Shown: positions 33,801 through 42,792, counted from the stretch's first letter. The stretch is 64,000 nt of DNA from Streptomyces sp. Alt3 (GCF_030719215.1 NZ_CP120983.1:5704001-5768000), one strand, 5' to 3'. A program made the numbers and translations. Notes: a model not told the origin generated them from the sequence alone.

Positions 33801-34172
33801 ATGCGACGGCTGGGGGATCTGGAGGCGGAGATCATGGACCGTCTCTGGGCGTGGGACCGTCCGGCGACCGTCCGCGAGATCGTTGACGACATCAACACTC
33901 AGCGGCCTGTTGCCTACAGCACCGTGATGACGGTGACCAACATCCTCCACAGCAAGGGCTGGCTGCTGCGCGACAAGAAGCAGGGGCGGGCCTGGCTCTA
34001 CACGCCGGTCCGCAGCCGTGAGGCATACGCGGCGGCGCTCATGGAGGACGGCCTGGGCGCCAGCACCGACCGCCCCGCCACTCTTCTTCACTTCGTCGAA
34101 AACATGTCGGAGGAAGAGGTGGCCGCGCTGCGTGAAGCGCTGCGGACTGTCGGTATGCAGGCCGAGGAATGA
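33801..34172 (+). CDS. BlaI/MecI/CopY-family repressor
   Basis: 123 aa. Winged helix of the Penicillinase_R type: LGDLEAEIMDRLWAWDRPAT (4-23), VAYSTVMTVTNILHSKGWLL (37-56) and RGR-like GRAWLYTPVRSREAY. A helical dimer domain ends it. These repressors are removed by cleavage when a partner M56 membrane protease is activated, often by beta-lactam or cell-wall stress. Here the M56 gene follows with ATGA overlap. The upstream interval (33549-33800) should hold its operator. Confidence 0.9.
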   Translation: MRRLGDLEAEIMDRLWAWDRPATVREIVDDINTQRPVAYSTVMTVTNILHSKGWLLRDKKQGRAWLYTPVRSREAYAAALMEDGLGASTDRPATLLHFVENMSEEEVAALREALRTVGMQAEE

Positions 34173-35080
34173 ACGCGGCACCGGCCCTGATCGGCTACAT
34201 GGCCATGGTCGGTTTCGCTGCGCCCCCACTGATGCTGCGCAGCAAATGGCCGCACCGAGCACCTGTCCTGGCGGTGCTCGTGTGGCAGGCCCTGGCGCTG
34301 TCGTTCTCCCTCTCGGCCGCGCTTACGGCGTACCACCTCGCCACTCCCACGGAACATCTTCACGCTGGCTTCGTTGGTGTGCTGCACGCGTGCGGACTGC
34401 ATGATGGCGTCGGCAGGCCGGACCCTGGCACCGCGGAACAACTGGCAACCGCTCTCCCGGGAGTCGTTCTGCTGTCGCTGTTCGGCAGCTTCGTATGGCA
34501 TGTGGTGCGAGCGCGCAGGGCGCGTAACCGGCACCGGAGAACCCTGGACATCGTGGGCTACCGCTCGGACCGCCTGCACGCGACGGTGCTTCCGTACGGC
34601 GCCCCGGCGGCCTACTGCCTGCCCGGGCACGCTCCTCGAATCGTCGTCAGCGATTCGGCTGTGCGGCTGCTCTCGGCTCGGCAGCTCGACGCTGTCCTGG
34701 AACACGAGCGGGCCCACGTAGCAGGCCGCCACCATCTGGTGCTGGCGACAGCGGAGGCATTCGTTTCAGTGTTCCGGTGGGTGCCACTGGCACGGCACGC
34801 CAGGGAACAGACCGCACTCCTGCTGGAGATGATCGCCGACGACCGCGCGGTGCGTACGCACTCGCATGCCGTCTTCGCCACCGCGATGTACGAGATGGCG
34901 GCGGTGCGCGCCCCGCGGGGCGCCTTCGCGGTGGGCGGCCACACCGTGCTCATCCGCTTGCGCCGCGTTCTGGGACCGGACGGTGATCCTCACCCCGTCG
35001 TCATCGGCGCTGCGGCTGTCGCTGCCGCTGTTGCCCCGCTGCTTCCCCTGCTCCTGGCGTGCCCGCCGAACCTCGCCTGA
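34169..35080 (+). CDS. M56-family membrane metalloprotease (BlaR1/MecR1-like without sensor)
   Basis: 303 aa with helices at about 5-22, 30-55, 88-112 and a C-terminal one (VVIGAAAVAAAVAPLLPLLLA). The zinc motif is in LDAVLEHERAHVAGRHH (HExxH as HERAH), with a downstream EMIADDRAV that supplies the third ligand, as in M56 peptidases. No extracellular penicillin-binding sensor domain, as usual for actinobacterial M56 proteins. It should cleave the BlaI-type partner encoded just upstream (ATGA overlap). The inducing signal is unknown. Confidence 0.9.
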   Translation: MNAAPALIGYMAMVGFAAPPLMLRSKWPHRAPVLAVLVWQALALSFSLSAALTAYHLATPTEHLHAGFVGVLHACGLHDGVGRPDPGTAEQLATALPGVVLLSLFGSFVWHVVRARRARNRHRRTLDIVGYRSDRLHATVLPYGAPAAYCLPGHAPRIVVSDSAVRLLSARQLDAVLEHERAHVAGRHHLVLATAEAFVSVFRWVPLARHAREQTALLLEMIADDRAVRTHSHAVFATAMYEMAAVRAPRGAFAVGGHTVLIRLRRVLGPDGDPHPVVIGAAAVAAAVAPLLPLLLACPPNLA

Positions 35081-35161
35081 CGTCGCCCGCACGATCTCAC
35101 GGGGCGCCGGGGCGCTTTCACTGAAGCGGTCTTCGGATCTCGCCAGTTCGCTTGTGGTGCG

Positions 35162-36202
35162 TCAGCTGATCCGTACGCCCCACATGAAGGGCATCCCGCT
35201 GCGGGCGATGGACTCGTACCGTACTTGAGCGCCGGGCTTGGGGGAGTGAAGTATCTGTCCGTTGCCGGCGTAGAAGCCGACATGGCTCAGGTCGCTGCGC
35301 ATGATGATGAGGTCGCCGGGCTTGAGGGCGCTCAGGGAGTTGATGCGGGTTCCGGCGTTGGCCTGCGCTTGGGAGGTGCGAGGCAGGGAGACCCCGGCCT
35401 GGCGGAACGCCCAGGAGGTCAGTCCGGAGCAGTCGAAGGAGTTCGGGCCGGTCGCTCCCCAGACGTAGGGCATGCCGACGCGGCTCTTGGCCGCGCTGAA
35501 TGCCGAGGCGGTGCGCTGGGACGCGCTGGCTTCATTGCCGAGGTCGACGCGGTCGCTGGAGCGGTTGGCGCGGTCCTCTTCATCGGTGATCTTCGCGCGC
35601 TCCTTGGCGGTCAGCGTGTTCAGCAGCCTTTGCGCCTCGGTCAGCTTGGCCTGGATCTCCTTCTTCTTGGTCCCCAGTTCCTTGCGTGTGTCGTCGAGAT
35701 CCTTCAACTTCTGCGATGCCTGGCTGCGCTGCTGCTGGAGCGCACGCTGCTGCTTCAGGTACTGCTCCAGGGCGGTGGCTTGCCTGGAACTTATGCGGTC
35801 GAGACCTGACGCCTGCTCCAAGTAGGCGTCAGGATCCGCTGAGAGGAAGAGCTGTACCGACGGGTCCAGTCCACCGGACCGGTACTGTGCCGCCGCTGCC
35901 GCTCCCAGGCTGCCGCGCAGCTCATTGAGTTCAGCCTGCTTGCGCGCGGTCGCCTCCTGCAGATTGGTGACCTGCTTCTGGAGCCCGTCGGACTTCTCCT
36001 TCGCGCCGTTGTACTTTTCGGTAGCCTGCGTGGCTTCCTCGTACAGGCGGTCGACCTGAGCTTTGACGCCCTTCTTGTTCGGGTCGGGAAGGGGGTCGGC
36101 CGAAGCCGACTGTGTCGACAGGGCGACGGCCGCCGCTGCTGTCACGGAGAGCGCGGTCGCGAAGCTCCGGGTTTGCTGCTTAGGACGACGGTGGGACGCC
36201 AC
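35162..36202 (-). CDS. NlpC/P60 (C40) cell-wall endopeptidase, secreted, with coiled coil
   Basis: 346 aa from GTG 36202 (AAGGAG upstream). Signal peptide SFATALSVTAAAAVALSTQSASA, then a long coiled coil (about 45-225) of the RipA-like type, and the C-terminal NlpC/P60 domain: AAKSRVGMPYVWGATGPNSF then DCSGLTSWAF (catalytic Cys), SHVGFYAGNG (His) and IARSGMPFMWG. Cuts peptidoglycan stem peptides in the wall. Such genes in Streptomyces are controlled in growth and germination. It stands alone, divergent from nothing. Confidence 0.9.
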   Translation of the reverse strand: MASHRRPKQQTRSFATALSVTAAAAVALSTQSASADPLPDPNKKGVKAQVDRLYEEATQATEKYNGAKEKSDGLQKQVTNLQEATARKQAELNELRGSLGAAAAAQYRSGGLDPSVQLFLSADPDAYLEQASGLDRISSRQATALEQYLKQQRALQQQRSQASQKLKDLDDTRKELGTKKKEIQAKLTEAQRLLNTLTAKERAKITDEEDRANRSSDRVDLGNEASASQRTASAFSAAKSRVGMPYVWGATGPNSFDCSGLTSWAFRQAGVSLPRTSQAQANAGTRINSLSALKPGDLIIMRSDLSHVGFYAGNGQILHSPKPGAQVRYESIARSGMPFMWGVRIS

Positions 36203-36599
36203 TGAGGCGAACTCCTTCTTGCTCAACCCGCCTGTCCAGCGAGGGACGACGCCCCCGCCTGACCCGCCTGAAGGTGGCGGATGTGGCGGCACCCCCCGCT
36301 GCCGCCCCGGCTGAGCGGCCGACCGTGCAGAGGTTCGAGGCATCACACTAATCTGTTAAGTAGCTTAGTTTCAATGTCGTCGCCGTAAGCTCAGCCCCGC
36401 TTGCAGTGCATGTAGAGGCTCGTCGGTGTGGGTTGACCCGTCGGCATGGTCCTGTCGGCAGGCTGAGAAGAGGTCTCTGTGCACCGCCCACCGGACGGGG
36501 CACAGCAGTTATGCCAGCGCCGGCCAGCGGGCTGGTGCTACGGATGTACCGGCCTCGGAAGCGGGCGAGGCCAGCTTTCCTGGTTCCGTCAGCGCGCCC
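36203..36599. other. Upstream region of the NlpC/P60 gene, about 400 bp
   Basis: Read leftwards, it has GC-rich hairpins (for example CCGCC...GGCGG near 36265-36285) between the probable promoter near 36350-36370 (AT-rich, CTAATCTGTTAAGTAGCTTAG) and the GTG. A structured leader is likely. I looked for ydaO-type (c-di-AMP) riboswitch blocks, known before some such genes, and did not find a convincing match. Confidence 0.4.
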
Positions 36600-37829
36600 C
36601 TACCGACCAGGGACAGTGCTACGCGGAGCGGCGCGAAGTGCGGCCACGGAGGCGATTACGGAAACAGCTGCCAACGCTCCGAACAATTGGGGGTAGCCGC
36701 CCAGCCGTATCGCCAGTGCAGCTCCTGCGAAGGGGGCGAGGGCGGAGGCGGTGGTGGTCGGTGCCGCCAGGAGTCCCGACAGACGGCCGTAATGGGTGGT
36801 GCCCCATCGGTCGGTGATCGCGGTGGCTTGGAGCAGGGTGAGGTTGCCGCGGACCATTCCGACGATGATCGAAAGAGCGATCAGGAGGGCGTACGGGCCG
36901 GGGGTGATCGCGAGTGCGGCGGTGGTGAGGCCGCCGAGGGCGATCAGTGTGGTGGTGCGGGCGGTGACTGCGGTGCGGCGGGCGAGGGTTGCGTACAGGG
37001 TGCGTCCGAGGGTCTGTCCTGCGCCGCCCAGTCCCAGAGCCCATGCCGCCTCACTGGTCGAGTAGCCGCGTTCCAGGAGCAGGGGGACGAGGGCGACGAC
37101 CACGGCGGACACGGCGAAGGCGGAGAGCGTGAGTGCCACCGCGAGCACGCGGAACGGGCGGCTGCGGGCCGCTTCTTCCGCGGATGCTCCGGCATGCGCC
37201 ACCGAGGGGGACGGCGCGGGGGGCCATGGGGCTCTGAGTGCCAGGGCGTGGGCGGGGATGGTGACGGCGGCGAGGACGACGGCGAGCACGGCATAGGTCG
37301 CGCGCCAGGAAAGGTGTTCGGCCAGTGCTGCGGTGAGGGGTGCGAAGAGGGTGGAGGCCAGTCCGCCGGCAAGGGTCACGATGGTCAGTGCGCGGACGTG
37401 GTCGGGGGCCCACCAGCGGGTGATGGCGGCGAAGGCGGGCTGGTAGAAGGTGGCCGCCATGGCGAAGCCCGCCAGTACCCAACCGGCGAAGAAGACCGGC
37501 AGGTTCGGGGCGGCGGCGATGACGAGGATGCCGAGTACGCCGACCACGGAGCCGGCTGTCATGACGGTACGGGGGCCGCGGTGGTCGATGATCCGGCCCA
37601 CGCGTATTCCGGCGAAGGCGGAGATGAGCAGGGCGAGGGAGAACGCTGCCGTGGTCGCCCCGGCCGACCAGCCGGTGTCTGCGGTGATCTGGGGGTTGAG
37701 GACGGGGAAGGCGTAGAAGACGATGCCCCAGCTGGTGATCTGTGTGGCGCACAGGGCTGGGAGTACGGCGCGGGGCCGCGACCGGTCCTCTGTTCCGGTC
37801 GCGGCCCCGCGGGCGTCGATCTCGGTCAC
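36600..37829 (-). CDS. MFS transporter of the arsenic island
   Basis: 409 aa, GTG overlapping the previous stop (GTGA). Twelve helices; markers ITSWGIVFYAFPVLNPQI in helix 1 and RVGRIIDHRGPRTVMTAG (motif A). It is coupled to a flavoprotein with vicinal Cys pairs. By analogy with ars operons that carry an MFS efflux gene beside a modifying enzyme (ArsJ-type), it may export an organoarsenical or oxidised product. That is an inference; sequence alone shows only an MFS pump. Confidence 0.8.
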   Translation of the reverse strand: MTEIDARGAATGTEDRSRPRAVLPALCATQITSWGIVFYAFPVLNPQITADTGWSAGATTAAFSLALLISAFAGIRVGRIIDHRGPRTVMTAGSVVGVLGILVIAAAPNLPVFFAGWVLAGFAMAATFYQPAFAAITRWWAPDHVRALTIVTLAGGLASTLFAPLTAALAEHLSWRATYAVLAVVLAAVTIPAHALALRAPWPPAPSPSVAHAGASAEEAARSRPFRVLAVALTLSAFAVSAVVVALVPLLLERGYSTSEAAWALGLGGAGQTLGRTLYATLARRTAVTARTTTLIALGGLTTAALAITPGPYALLIALSIIVGMVRGNLTLLQATAITDRWGTTHYGRLSGLLAAPTTTASALAPFAGAALAIRLGGYPQLFGALAAVSVIASVAALRAAPRSTVPGR

Positions 37830-39223
37830 GCGCAGCAGCCACCGGACGGCGCGGGCTCCTCGGCACTCGCAGCGGAGGCGGGCGAGGAAGCACCGATCTG
37901 CACCAGAGCGGGTGCCGGAGCGCAGCAACCGCCGCCGTCCGCCTCTCCCGCAGAAGGATCGTCGAAGAGCCCGGCGCCGCCGCAGACTCCGGTCTCAGGC
38001 AAAGTGAGCTCGACGCGGTCGGCGGACTCCACGTCACCGGCGAGGGCTGCGGTGATGGAGCGGACCTGCTCGTATCCGGTCATGGCGAGGAAGGTGGGGG
38101 CGCGGCCGTAGGACTTCATGCCGACGAGGTAGAGGCCCTGCTCGGGGTGGGACAGTTCGCGGTGGCCGTGGGGATAGACGGTGCCGCAGGAGTGCTGGTT
38201 GGGATCGATCAGCGGGGCGAGCTCCACCGGTGCCTGAAGGCGCTCGTCCAGACCAAGGCGGAGCTCGGACAGGAACGACAGGTCGGGGCGCAGCCCGGTC
38301 AGGACGATGACTTCGTCCACCGGGTCGAGGCGGCGCCCGTCCTCAGCCACCAGGGTCAGGCGCTCGTCGTCACTGCGCTCGATGACTTCGGTGCGGAAAC
38401 CGGTGACTGCATCGGCATACCCGTTGTCGACAGCGGCCTTCGCCGCCAGGCCCAGGGCGCCACGGGCGGGGAGCTGGTCTGCGCTGCCGCCGCCGAATGT
38501 GGAGCCGCTGATCCCACGTCGCAGGATCCAGACGGAGTGGGTGCCGGGTTCGTCCTTCGCGATGTCGGCGAGCGTGGCGAGAGAGGTGAAGGCGGAGGCA
38601 CCGGAGCCGATGACGGCGGTGCGCTTCCCGGCGTACCGGGCGCGGACGGCGGGGTCCTTGAGGTCGGGGATGCGGTAGGAGATCCGCGCCGAGGCAGCGT
38701 GCTCGCCGAGGGCGGGAAGTCCGTCGGCGCCGATAGGGCTGGGGGTGGACCAGGTGCCGGAGGCGTCGATCACGGCTCGGGCGAGAATCCGCTCCTCGGT
38801 GCCGTCCGCGCTCTTGATGCGCACGGTGAAGGGCTGCTGCTCACGGTCGGCGTCGACGATGCGGTCGCGGCCGAGGCGGGAGACGCCGGTGACGGTGGTG
38901 CCGTAGCGGACCTTGTCGCCGAGGAGGTCGGCGAGCGGCTGGAGGTACTTCTCCGCCCAGTCCGCGCCGGAGGGGTAGGTGTCGCCGTCGGGCGCAGTCC
39001 AGCCAGTGGGGGACAGGAGCTTCTCGGCGGCCGGGTCCACAACTTCGGACCACGTCGAGAACAGCCGCACGTGCCCCCACTCGCGCACCGCGCTGCCCGC
39101 TGTGGGGCCGGCCTCCAGGACCAGGGTTTCCATACCGTGCCCGGTGAGGTGGGCGGCGGCAGCCAAGCCGGCGGGGCCAGCTCCGATCACCACGGTGGGC
39201 AGGGCGGTGGTGGGCGCGTTCAC
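37826..39223 (-). CDS. FAD-dependent flavoprotein with C-terminal Cys pairs (ars locus)
   Basis: 465 aa from GTG 39223 (GGGGAG upstream). FAD motif VVIGAGPAGLAAAAHLTGHG (about 10-29), an NAD(P) motif RTAVIGSGASAFTSLATL (about 195-212), and an ATG-like VIVLTGLRPD. The C-terminus has two vicinal cysteine pairs (GGGCCAP and SGGCCA), good candidates for As(III) binding. Related to flavin monooxygenases of ars operons. Opposite the second ars unit, with an ArsR-type box in the promoter. It might oxidise arsenite or a methylated form; unproven. Confidence 0.8.
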   Translation of the reverse strand: MNAPTTALPTVVIGAGPAGLAAAAHLTGHGMETLVLEAGPTAGSAVREWGHVRLFSTWSEVVDPAAEKLLSPTGWTAPDGDTYPSGADWAEKYLQPLADLLGDKVRYGTTVTGVSRLGRDRIVDADREQQPFTVRIKSADGTEERILARAVIDASGTWSTPSPIGADGLPALGEHAASARISYRIPDLKDPAVRARYAGKRTAVIGSGASAFTSLATLADIAKDEPGTHSVWILRRGISGSTFGGGSADQLPARGALGLAAKAAVDNGYADAVTGFRTEVIERSDDERLTLVAEDGRRLDPVDEVIVLTGLRPDLSFLSELRLGLDERLQAPVELAPLIDPNQHSCGTVYPHGHRELSHPEQGLYLVGMKSYGRAPTFLAMTGYEQVRSITAALAGDVESADRVELTLPETGVCGGAGLFDDPSAGEADGGGCCAPAPALVQIGASSPASAASAEEPAPSGGCCA

Positions 39224-39294
39224 GGTGACTCCCCAGATTGTTTCGACGTCCGTCGATGGCTTGCACGGCCAGCATGGCACCTGTATTGATAGAC

Positions 39295-39315
39295 GTCAAC
39301 ATAGACATTCGTCGA
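39295..39315. promoter_or_regulatory. ArsR-type box in divergent flavoprotein promoter
   Basis: GTCAACATAGACATTCGTCG(A) closely matches the box at 40530-40550 (shared GTCAACATAG.C....GTCGA). It lies between two divergent flavoprotein genes, so both may be controlled by the ArsR encoded at 40.5 kb. Confidence 0.7.
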
Positions 39316-39338
39316 ACCCAGACTGGTGTGAGTGCGTG

Positions 39339-40412
39339 ATGGAGCAATTCGATGTTGTGGTGATCGGCGGCGGGCAGTCCGGCCTTGCTGCTGCCGAAGC
39401 TCTGGTGGGGGAGGGGCTCCGGCCGGTCGTTCTGGAAGCCTCGGACCGTGCGACCGGTTCGTGGCCGCGGTATTACGACAGCCTCACGCTGTTTTCCCCG
39501 GCGCGGTTCAGCGCCCTGCCGGGCCTGCCATTCGGCGGGGACGGAGACCGCTATCCCCACCGGGATGACGTGGTTGATTACCTGAGCCGCTACGCGGACC
39601 GCCTGGATGTCGAAGTCCGTACGCGTACCCGCGTCGTCAGCGTTGAGCACGACGGGGGCGGGTTCAGCGTGACAATCGCCGACGGCCGGAGGGTGGAGGC
39701 GGCCGGAATCGTCGCGGCCACGGGCGCTTTCGGTAATCCACTGCTGCCCGCCCTGCCTGGCCAGGAGGGCTTCACCGGTGAGGTGGTGCACGCCGCCGAC
39801 TACCGCCGCCCCGCACCGTATGCGGGCAAGAGGGTCATTGTCGTGGGGGGCGGCAATACCGCTGTCCAGGTCGGCTACGAACTCGCGGAAGTGGCTGACG
39901 TGACGCTCGCCAGCCGCAACCCCGTGCAGTTCCTCGCACAGATACGGGAGGGCCGGGATGTGCACCACTGGCTGACGTCCACCGGGTTCGACCAGCTGCC
40001 GCCGGCCTGGCTGATCCACTACATCGGTGGCACCCTCGTCCTGGACGGCGGTCGCTACCGGAAGGCCCTGGAGAGCGGTCACCTGGCCAGGCGCGCGATG
40101 TTCACCGCCCTCGAAGGCGACGCGGTCGTTTGGGGCGATGGCAGCCGCGAGAAGACCGACACCGTGCTGCTGGCCACCGGATACCGGTCCAGCCTGGACT
40201 ATCTCAAGCCGCTCGGCGCCCTGGACGCCGACGGCATGCCGCTGCACCGCGGCGGACTGTCCCTGACCCATCCCGGCCTGGTCTACCTGGGTCTGGAATT
40301 CCAGCGGTCCTTCGCCTCCAACACTCTGCGCGGTGTGGGCCGCGACGCCGCATACGTCATTCCTCCCCTAGCCGCCCACATCCGCAAGGCACCGGCCGCC
40401 GCCGGCCTTTGA
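39339..40412 (+). CDS. arsO: Flavin-dependent monooxygenase-like protein (ArsO type)
   Basis: 357 aa. FAD motif VVVIGGGQSGLAAAEALVGEG (6-26), NADPH motif VIVVGGGNTAVQVGYEL (about 167-183) and the LLATGYRSSLDYL block near the end; the FMO-like RYYDSLTLFSPARFSALPG segment is also present. ArsO proteins are flavoproteins encoded in Streptomyces ars clusters (for example arsRBOCT on linear plasmid pHZ227). The exact reaction is not settled. ATG 39339 follows an ArsR-type operator with little room for a leader. Confidence 0.75.
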   Translation: MEQFDVVVIGGGQSGLAAAEALVGEGLRPVVLEASDRATGSWPRYYDSLTLFSPARFSALPGLPFGGDGDRYPHRDDVVDYLSRYADRLDVEVRTRTRVVSVEHDGGGFSVTIADGRRVEAAGIVAATGAFGNPLLPALPGQEGFTGEVVHAADYRRPAPYAGKRVIVVGGGNTAVQVGYELAEVADVTLASRNPVQFLAQIREGRDVHHWLTSTGFDQLPPAWLIHYIGGTLVLDGGRYRKALESGHLARRAMFTALEGDAVVWGDGSREKTDTVLLATGYRSSLDYLKPLGALDADGMPLHRGGLSLTHPGLVYLGLEFQRSFASNTLRGVGRDAAYVIPPLAAHIRKAPAAAGL

Positions 40413-40424
40413 GCCGCCGGCCCG

Positions 40425-40480
40425 CGAGGCTGGGGGCGGGTCAGGGGCAAGATGCCCCCCGCCCCGCCCCCGGCCCGGCC
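40425..40480. terminator. Imperfect GC-rich hairpin after arsO
   Basis: CTGGGGGCGGG...GGGGCA and TGCCCCCCGCCCCGCCCCC-type arms face each other just past the stop. They form a long but imperfect stem; probable terminator before arsR. Confidence 0.5.
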
Positions 40481-40529
40481 GGCTCGCAGGGGCGTGGGCT
40501 GCCACCCCTCGCCCGCTGATTCGATGTGT

Positions 40530-40550
40530 GTCAACATAGGCGTATGTCGA
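40530..40550. promoter_or_regulatory. ArsR-type box overlapping the arsR start
   Basis: GTCAACATAGGCGTATGTCG(A) overlaps the ATG of the following arsR gene at 40544. This suggests a leaderless autoregulated transcript, repressor binding directly at the start codon. Confidence 0.65.
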
Positions 40551-40900
40551 ATCTCAGGTCGTTGCCCGTGCTGGAGCAGGCTGTCGTGCCGTGCTGCCCG
40601 CCGCTGACCGAACGGCCTTTGAGTGCGGAGGAGGCCGAGCGGACGGCGAAGATGTTCAAGGCGCTCGGTGACCCGGTCCGCCTGCGCCTCTTTTCCGCTG
40701 TCGCGTCGCACGAGGGCGGCGAGGCGTGCGTCTGCGACATCTCCGACGTGGGCGTCTCCCAGCCGACGGTCTCCCATCACCTGAAGAAGCTGCGGGAGGC
40801 TGGCCTGCTCAGTTCTGAGCGGCGCGGAACGTGGGTCTACTACCGCGTGGAGCCCTCTGTCCTCGCGGCCATGGGGCAGCTGCTGTCTGCCGCCGCCTGA
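40544..40900 (+). CDS. arsR: ArsR-family metalloid repressor
   Basis: 118 aa from ATG 40544. Winged helix: KMFKALGDPVRLRLFSAVAS (about 31-50) and VSQPTVSHHLKKLREAGLLS. The As(III) site is probably EACVCDIS (Cys pair at the start of the recognition region, the classical ArsR ELCVCDL position), and an N-terminal VVPCCPPL adds two further cysteines, as in CmtR/SmtB-like or three-Cys ArsR sensors. It should repress the flavoprotein genes and itself until arsenite binds. Confidence 0.9.
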   Translation: MSNLRSLPVLEQAVVPCCPPLTERPLSAEEAERTAKMFKALGDPVRLRLFSAVASHEGGEACVCDISDVGVSQPTVSHHLKKLREAGLLSSERRGTWVYYRVEPSVLAAMGQLLSAAA

Positions 40901-40975
40901 CCTCCCTGGCAAGGCCCGCCATCCGCTGCTCGTAAAGGCCGGTGTGGTGTCAGTGGCCGCAGGGATGATGTTCTG

Positions 40976-41719
40976 ATGAGCATCGATATCGAATGGGCCC
41001 GGGCCGAGTTGGCCAGCTTCCTGAAGCTGACCGAGCTGTACTCGCCGCCCGATCCACCTGGCGTGGTCGTCTTCAGCAGCCGCCTGGCCAACCGCGGCGG
41101 AGGCCGCGAGATCGTGGCGAGTGCCCAGGTCGTGGAACAGATCCTGGACCGGGTCCTGCCGCGATGGCGCACTGAGGTTCCCGACGACCGCAACAAGTCC
41201 GTCAACCGCTGGTGCCAGCACCGTGAAGCGGTCCAGCGTGCTGACGCTGTCCTGCTGCGGGAGGCGGAGGTGCGCGAGCGGCTCGGGGACGACGCACCCC
41301 AGGTCAGTGCGGCGGCCATGCACCGGTGGGTGTGGGATGGAGCCAGGTCCCTGTGGCGGAGCGGGCACTTCCGTGAGGCGGTCACCGCCGCCGCCAGGAA
41401 GGTCAACGCCGAGACCCAGAACAAGGTTGCACGCCGCGACGTGAGCGAAACCGCCCTGTTCCAGAGTGTGTTCTCCAAGGACGCGGCCAAGCTCGGTCAG
41501 CCTCGCCTTCGTCTGATGGCGGACGACGGCAGTGACACCTTCCGCAGTGTGCACCGCGGTGCGATGTCCTTCGCCGAGGGCTGCTTTGCGGGCATCCGGA
41601 ATCCCAACAGTCATGAGGACGGGCTGCCGGAACTGCCGGAGCACGAAGCCCTGGAACAGCTCGCGGCCTTCAGCGTCCTGGCGCGCTGGGTGGACGCCGC
41701 GGCCCTCGACGAACCCTGA
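40976..41719 (+). CDS. TIGR02391 (Ymh-type) protein
   Basis: 247 aa. The C-terminal half has the TIGR02391 pattern: LWRSGHFREAVTAAARKVN (about 125-143), FRSVHRGAMSFAEGCFAGIR then NPNSHEDGL (about 185-213) and a final helix LEQLAAFSVLARWVDAA. The N-terminal half is helical. The family is widespread in prokaryotes, often near restriction or defence genes, but no function is agreed. Here it sits inside the ars island 76 bp after arsR, which is unusual. ATG 40976 has weak ribosome site. Confidence 0.75.
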   Translation: MSIDIEWARAELASFLKLTELYSPPDPPGVVVFSSRLANRGGGREIVASAQVVEQILDRVLPRWRTEVPDDRNKSVNRWCQHREAVQRADAVLLREAEVRERLGDDAPQVSAAAMHRWVWDGARSLWRSGHFREAVTAAARKVNAETQNKVARRDVSETALFQSVFSKDAAKLGQPRLRLMADDGSDTFRSVHRGAMSFAEGCFAGIRNPNSHEDGLPELPEHEALEQLAAFSVLARWVDAAALDEP

Positions 41720-41736
41720 TTCCGCCCGGGGAAGCG

Positions 41737-42792
41737 TCAGCCCAACAGGGTGGTGATGTCGCGGACGGCGTCCCGGGATGGGCGGCCGACGCCGATCAGC
41801 GTGGCCGAGGCGGGTCCCGTCCAATCGCCGTAGCCGAGGAGATGCAGGCGCGGTTCGTCCACCGCCCGGGTGCCGTGGGTGGGGATGTGGCCGCGATCGC
41901 CGCGCAGGCCCAGCGGGGCGAGGTGAGACAGGGCGGGCCGGAAGCCAGTGCACCAGATGACCGCTGCGGCTTCCGCTCTCGTTCCGTCCGCCCACTCCGC
42001 ACCGTCCTCGGTGAGCCGGGCGAACATCGGCTGTGCCTTGAGGAGGCCGGCATCCCGTGCGGCGCGGACCGGTGCGACGGCGACGATGTCGCCCAGCGAG
42101 GCGACGCCTCCTGTGTCCGTGTCCCCGGTGTCCACGGCGCGGCGGCGGGCGGTGGCTGCGTCGAAGAGTGCGCGGCCGTCGATGTCGTCGGCCAGGAAAC
42201 GCGCAGGCCGTTGGGTGACCCAGGTCAGGTCCGTGTGCGCTGCGAGGTCGGCGGCGATCTGTGCCCCGGAGTTGCCTCCTCCGACAACGATGACCCGCTG
42301 CCCTGCGAACTCGCGAGGGCTGCGGTACTGCACGGTGTGCAGCTGGCGGCCGGCGAACGTCTCGCGGCCGGGGACGGCAGGGAGAAAGGGTCGCCACCAG
42401 GTCCCGGTCGCCGAGACGACCGCGCGGGCGGACCAGGCACCCGTGTCCGTCTCCACCCGCAACCGCTCACCATCACGGCGTACGGCCTCTACTTGGACCG
42501 GCCGCTGAACGGGCAGGGCGTAGCGCTCTTCGTACGCGGACAGGTACCGGACGACGTGATCCGCGTCCGGGTACTCCGCTCCGTCCTGGACGGGCATCAG
42601 CCAGCCCGGGAGGGAGGAGTATGCGGCCGGGGAGAACAGGCGGAGGGAGTCCCATGTGTGCTGCCACGCGCCGCCTGTTGTGGGCTGGGCGTCGAGGATG
42701 ACGAAGTCGAGGTTCTGGCGACGCAGGTAGTAACCGGCGGCGAGCCCTGCTTGGCCGCCGCCGATCACCACTACATCCACCGCTCGCGTCAC
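41737..42792 (-). CDS. Second flavin monooxygenase-like protein of the ars island
   Basis: 351 aa, GTG start. FAD motif VVVIGGGQAGLAAGYYLRRQ (6-25), FMO-like QHTWDSLRLFSPAAYSSLPG (about 44-63), NADPH motif VIVVGGGNSGAQIAADL (about 166-182) and the WCTGFRPALSHL block. It is clearly related to the ArsO-type protein at 39.3 kb (shared LFSPA.-SLPG and VIVVGGGN blocks). Converges with the TIGR02391 gene and precedes the ACR3 gene in the same direction. Substrate not known; arsenical oxidation is a guess. Confidence 0.8.
   Translation of the reverse strand: MTRAVDVVVIGGGQAGLAAGYYLRRQNLDFVILDAQPTTGGAWQHTWDSLRLFSPAAYSSLPGWLMPVQDGAEYPDADHVVRYLSAYEERYALPVQRPVQVEAVRRDGERLRVETDTGAWSARAVVSATGTWWRPFLPAVPGRETFAGRQLHTVQYRSPREFAGQRVIVVGGGNSGAQIAADLAAHTDLTWVTQRPARFLADDIDGRALFDAATARRRAVDTGDTDTGGVASLGDIVAVAPVRAARDAGLLKAQPMFARLTEDGAEWADGTRAEAAAVIWCTGFRPALSHLAPLGLRGDRGHIPTHGTRAVDEPRLHLLGYGDWTGPASATLIGVGRPSRDAVRDITTLLG

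Noticed and set aside
36203..36370. c-di-AMP (ydaO) riboswitch before the NlpC/P60 gene
   Set aside because: Known in front of some actinomycete cell-wall hydrolase genes, but I could not match the conserved blocks; only generic GC hairpins are seen.
36426..38111. 561-codon rightward ORF over the MFS/flavoprotein genes
   Set aside because: Gly/Glu-rich antisense shadow of the MFS gene at 36600-37829, whose frame gives twelve helices and motif A.
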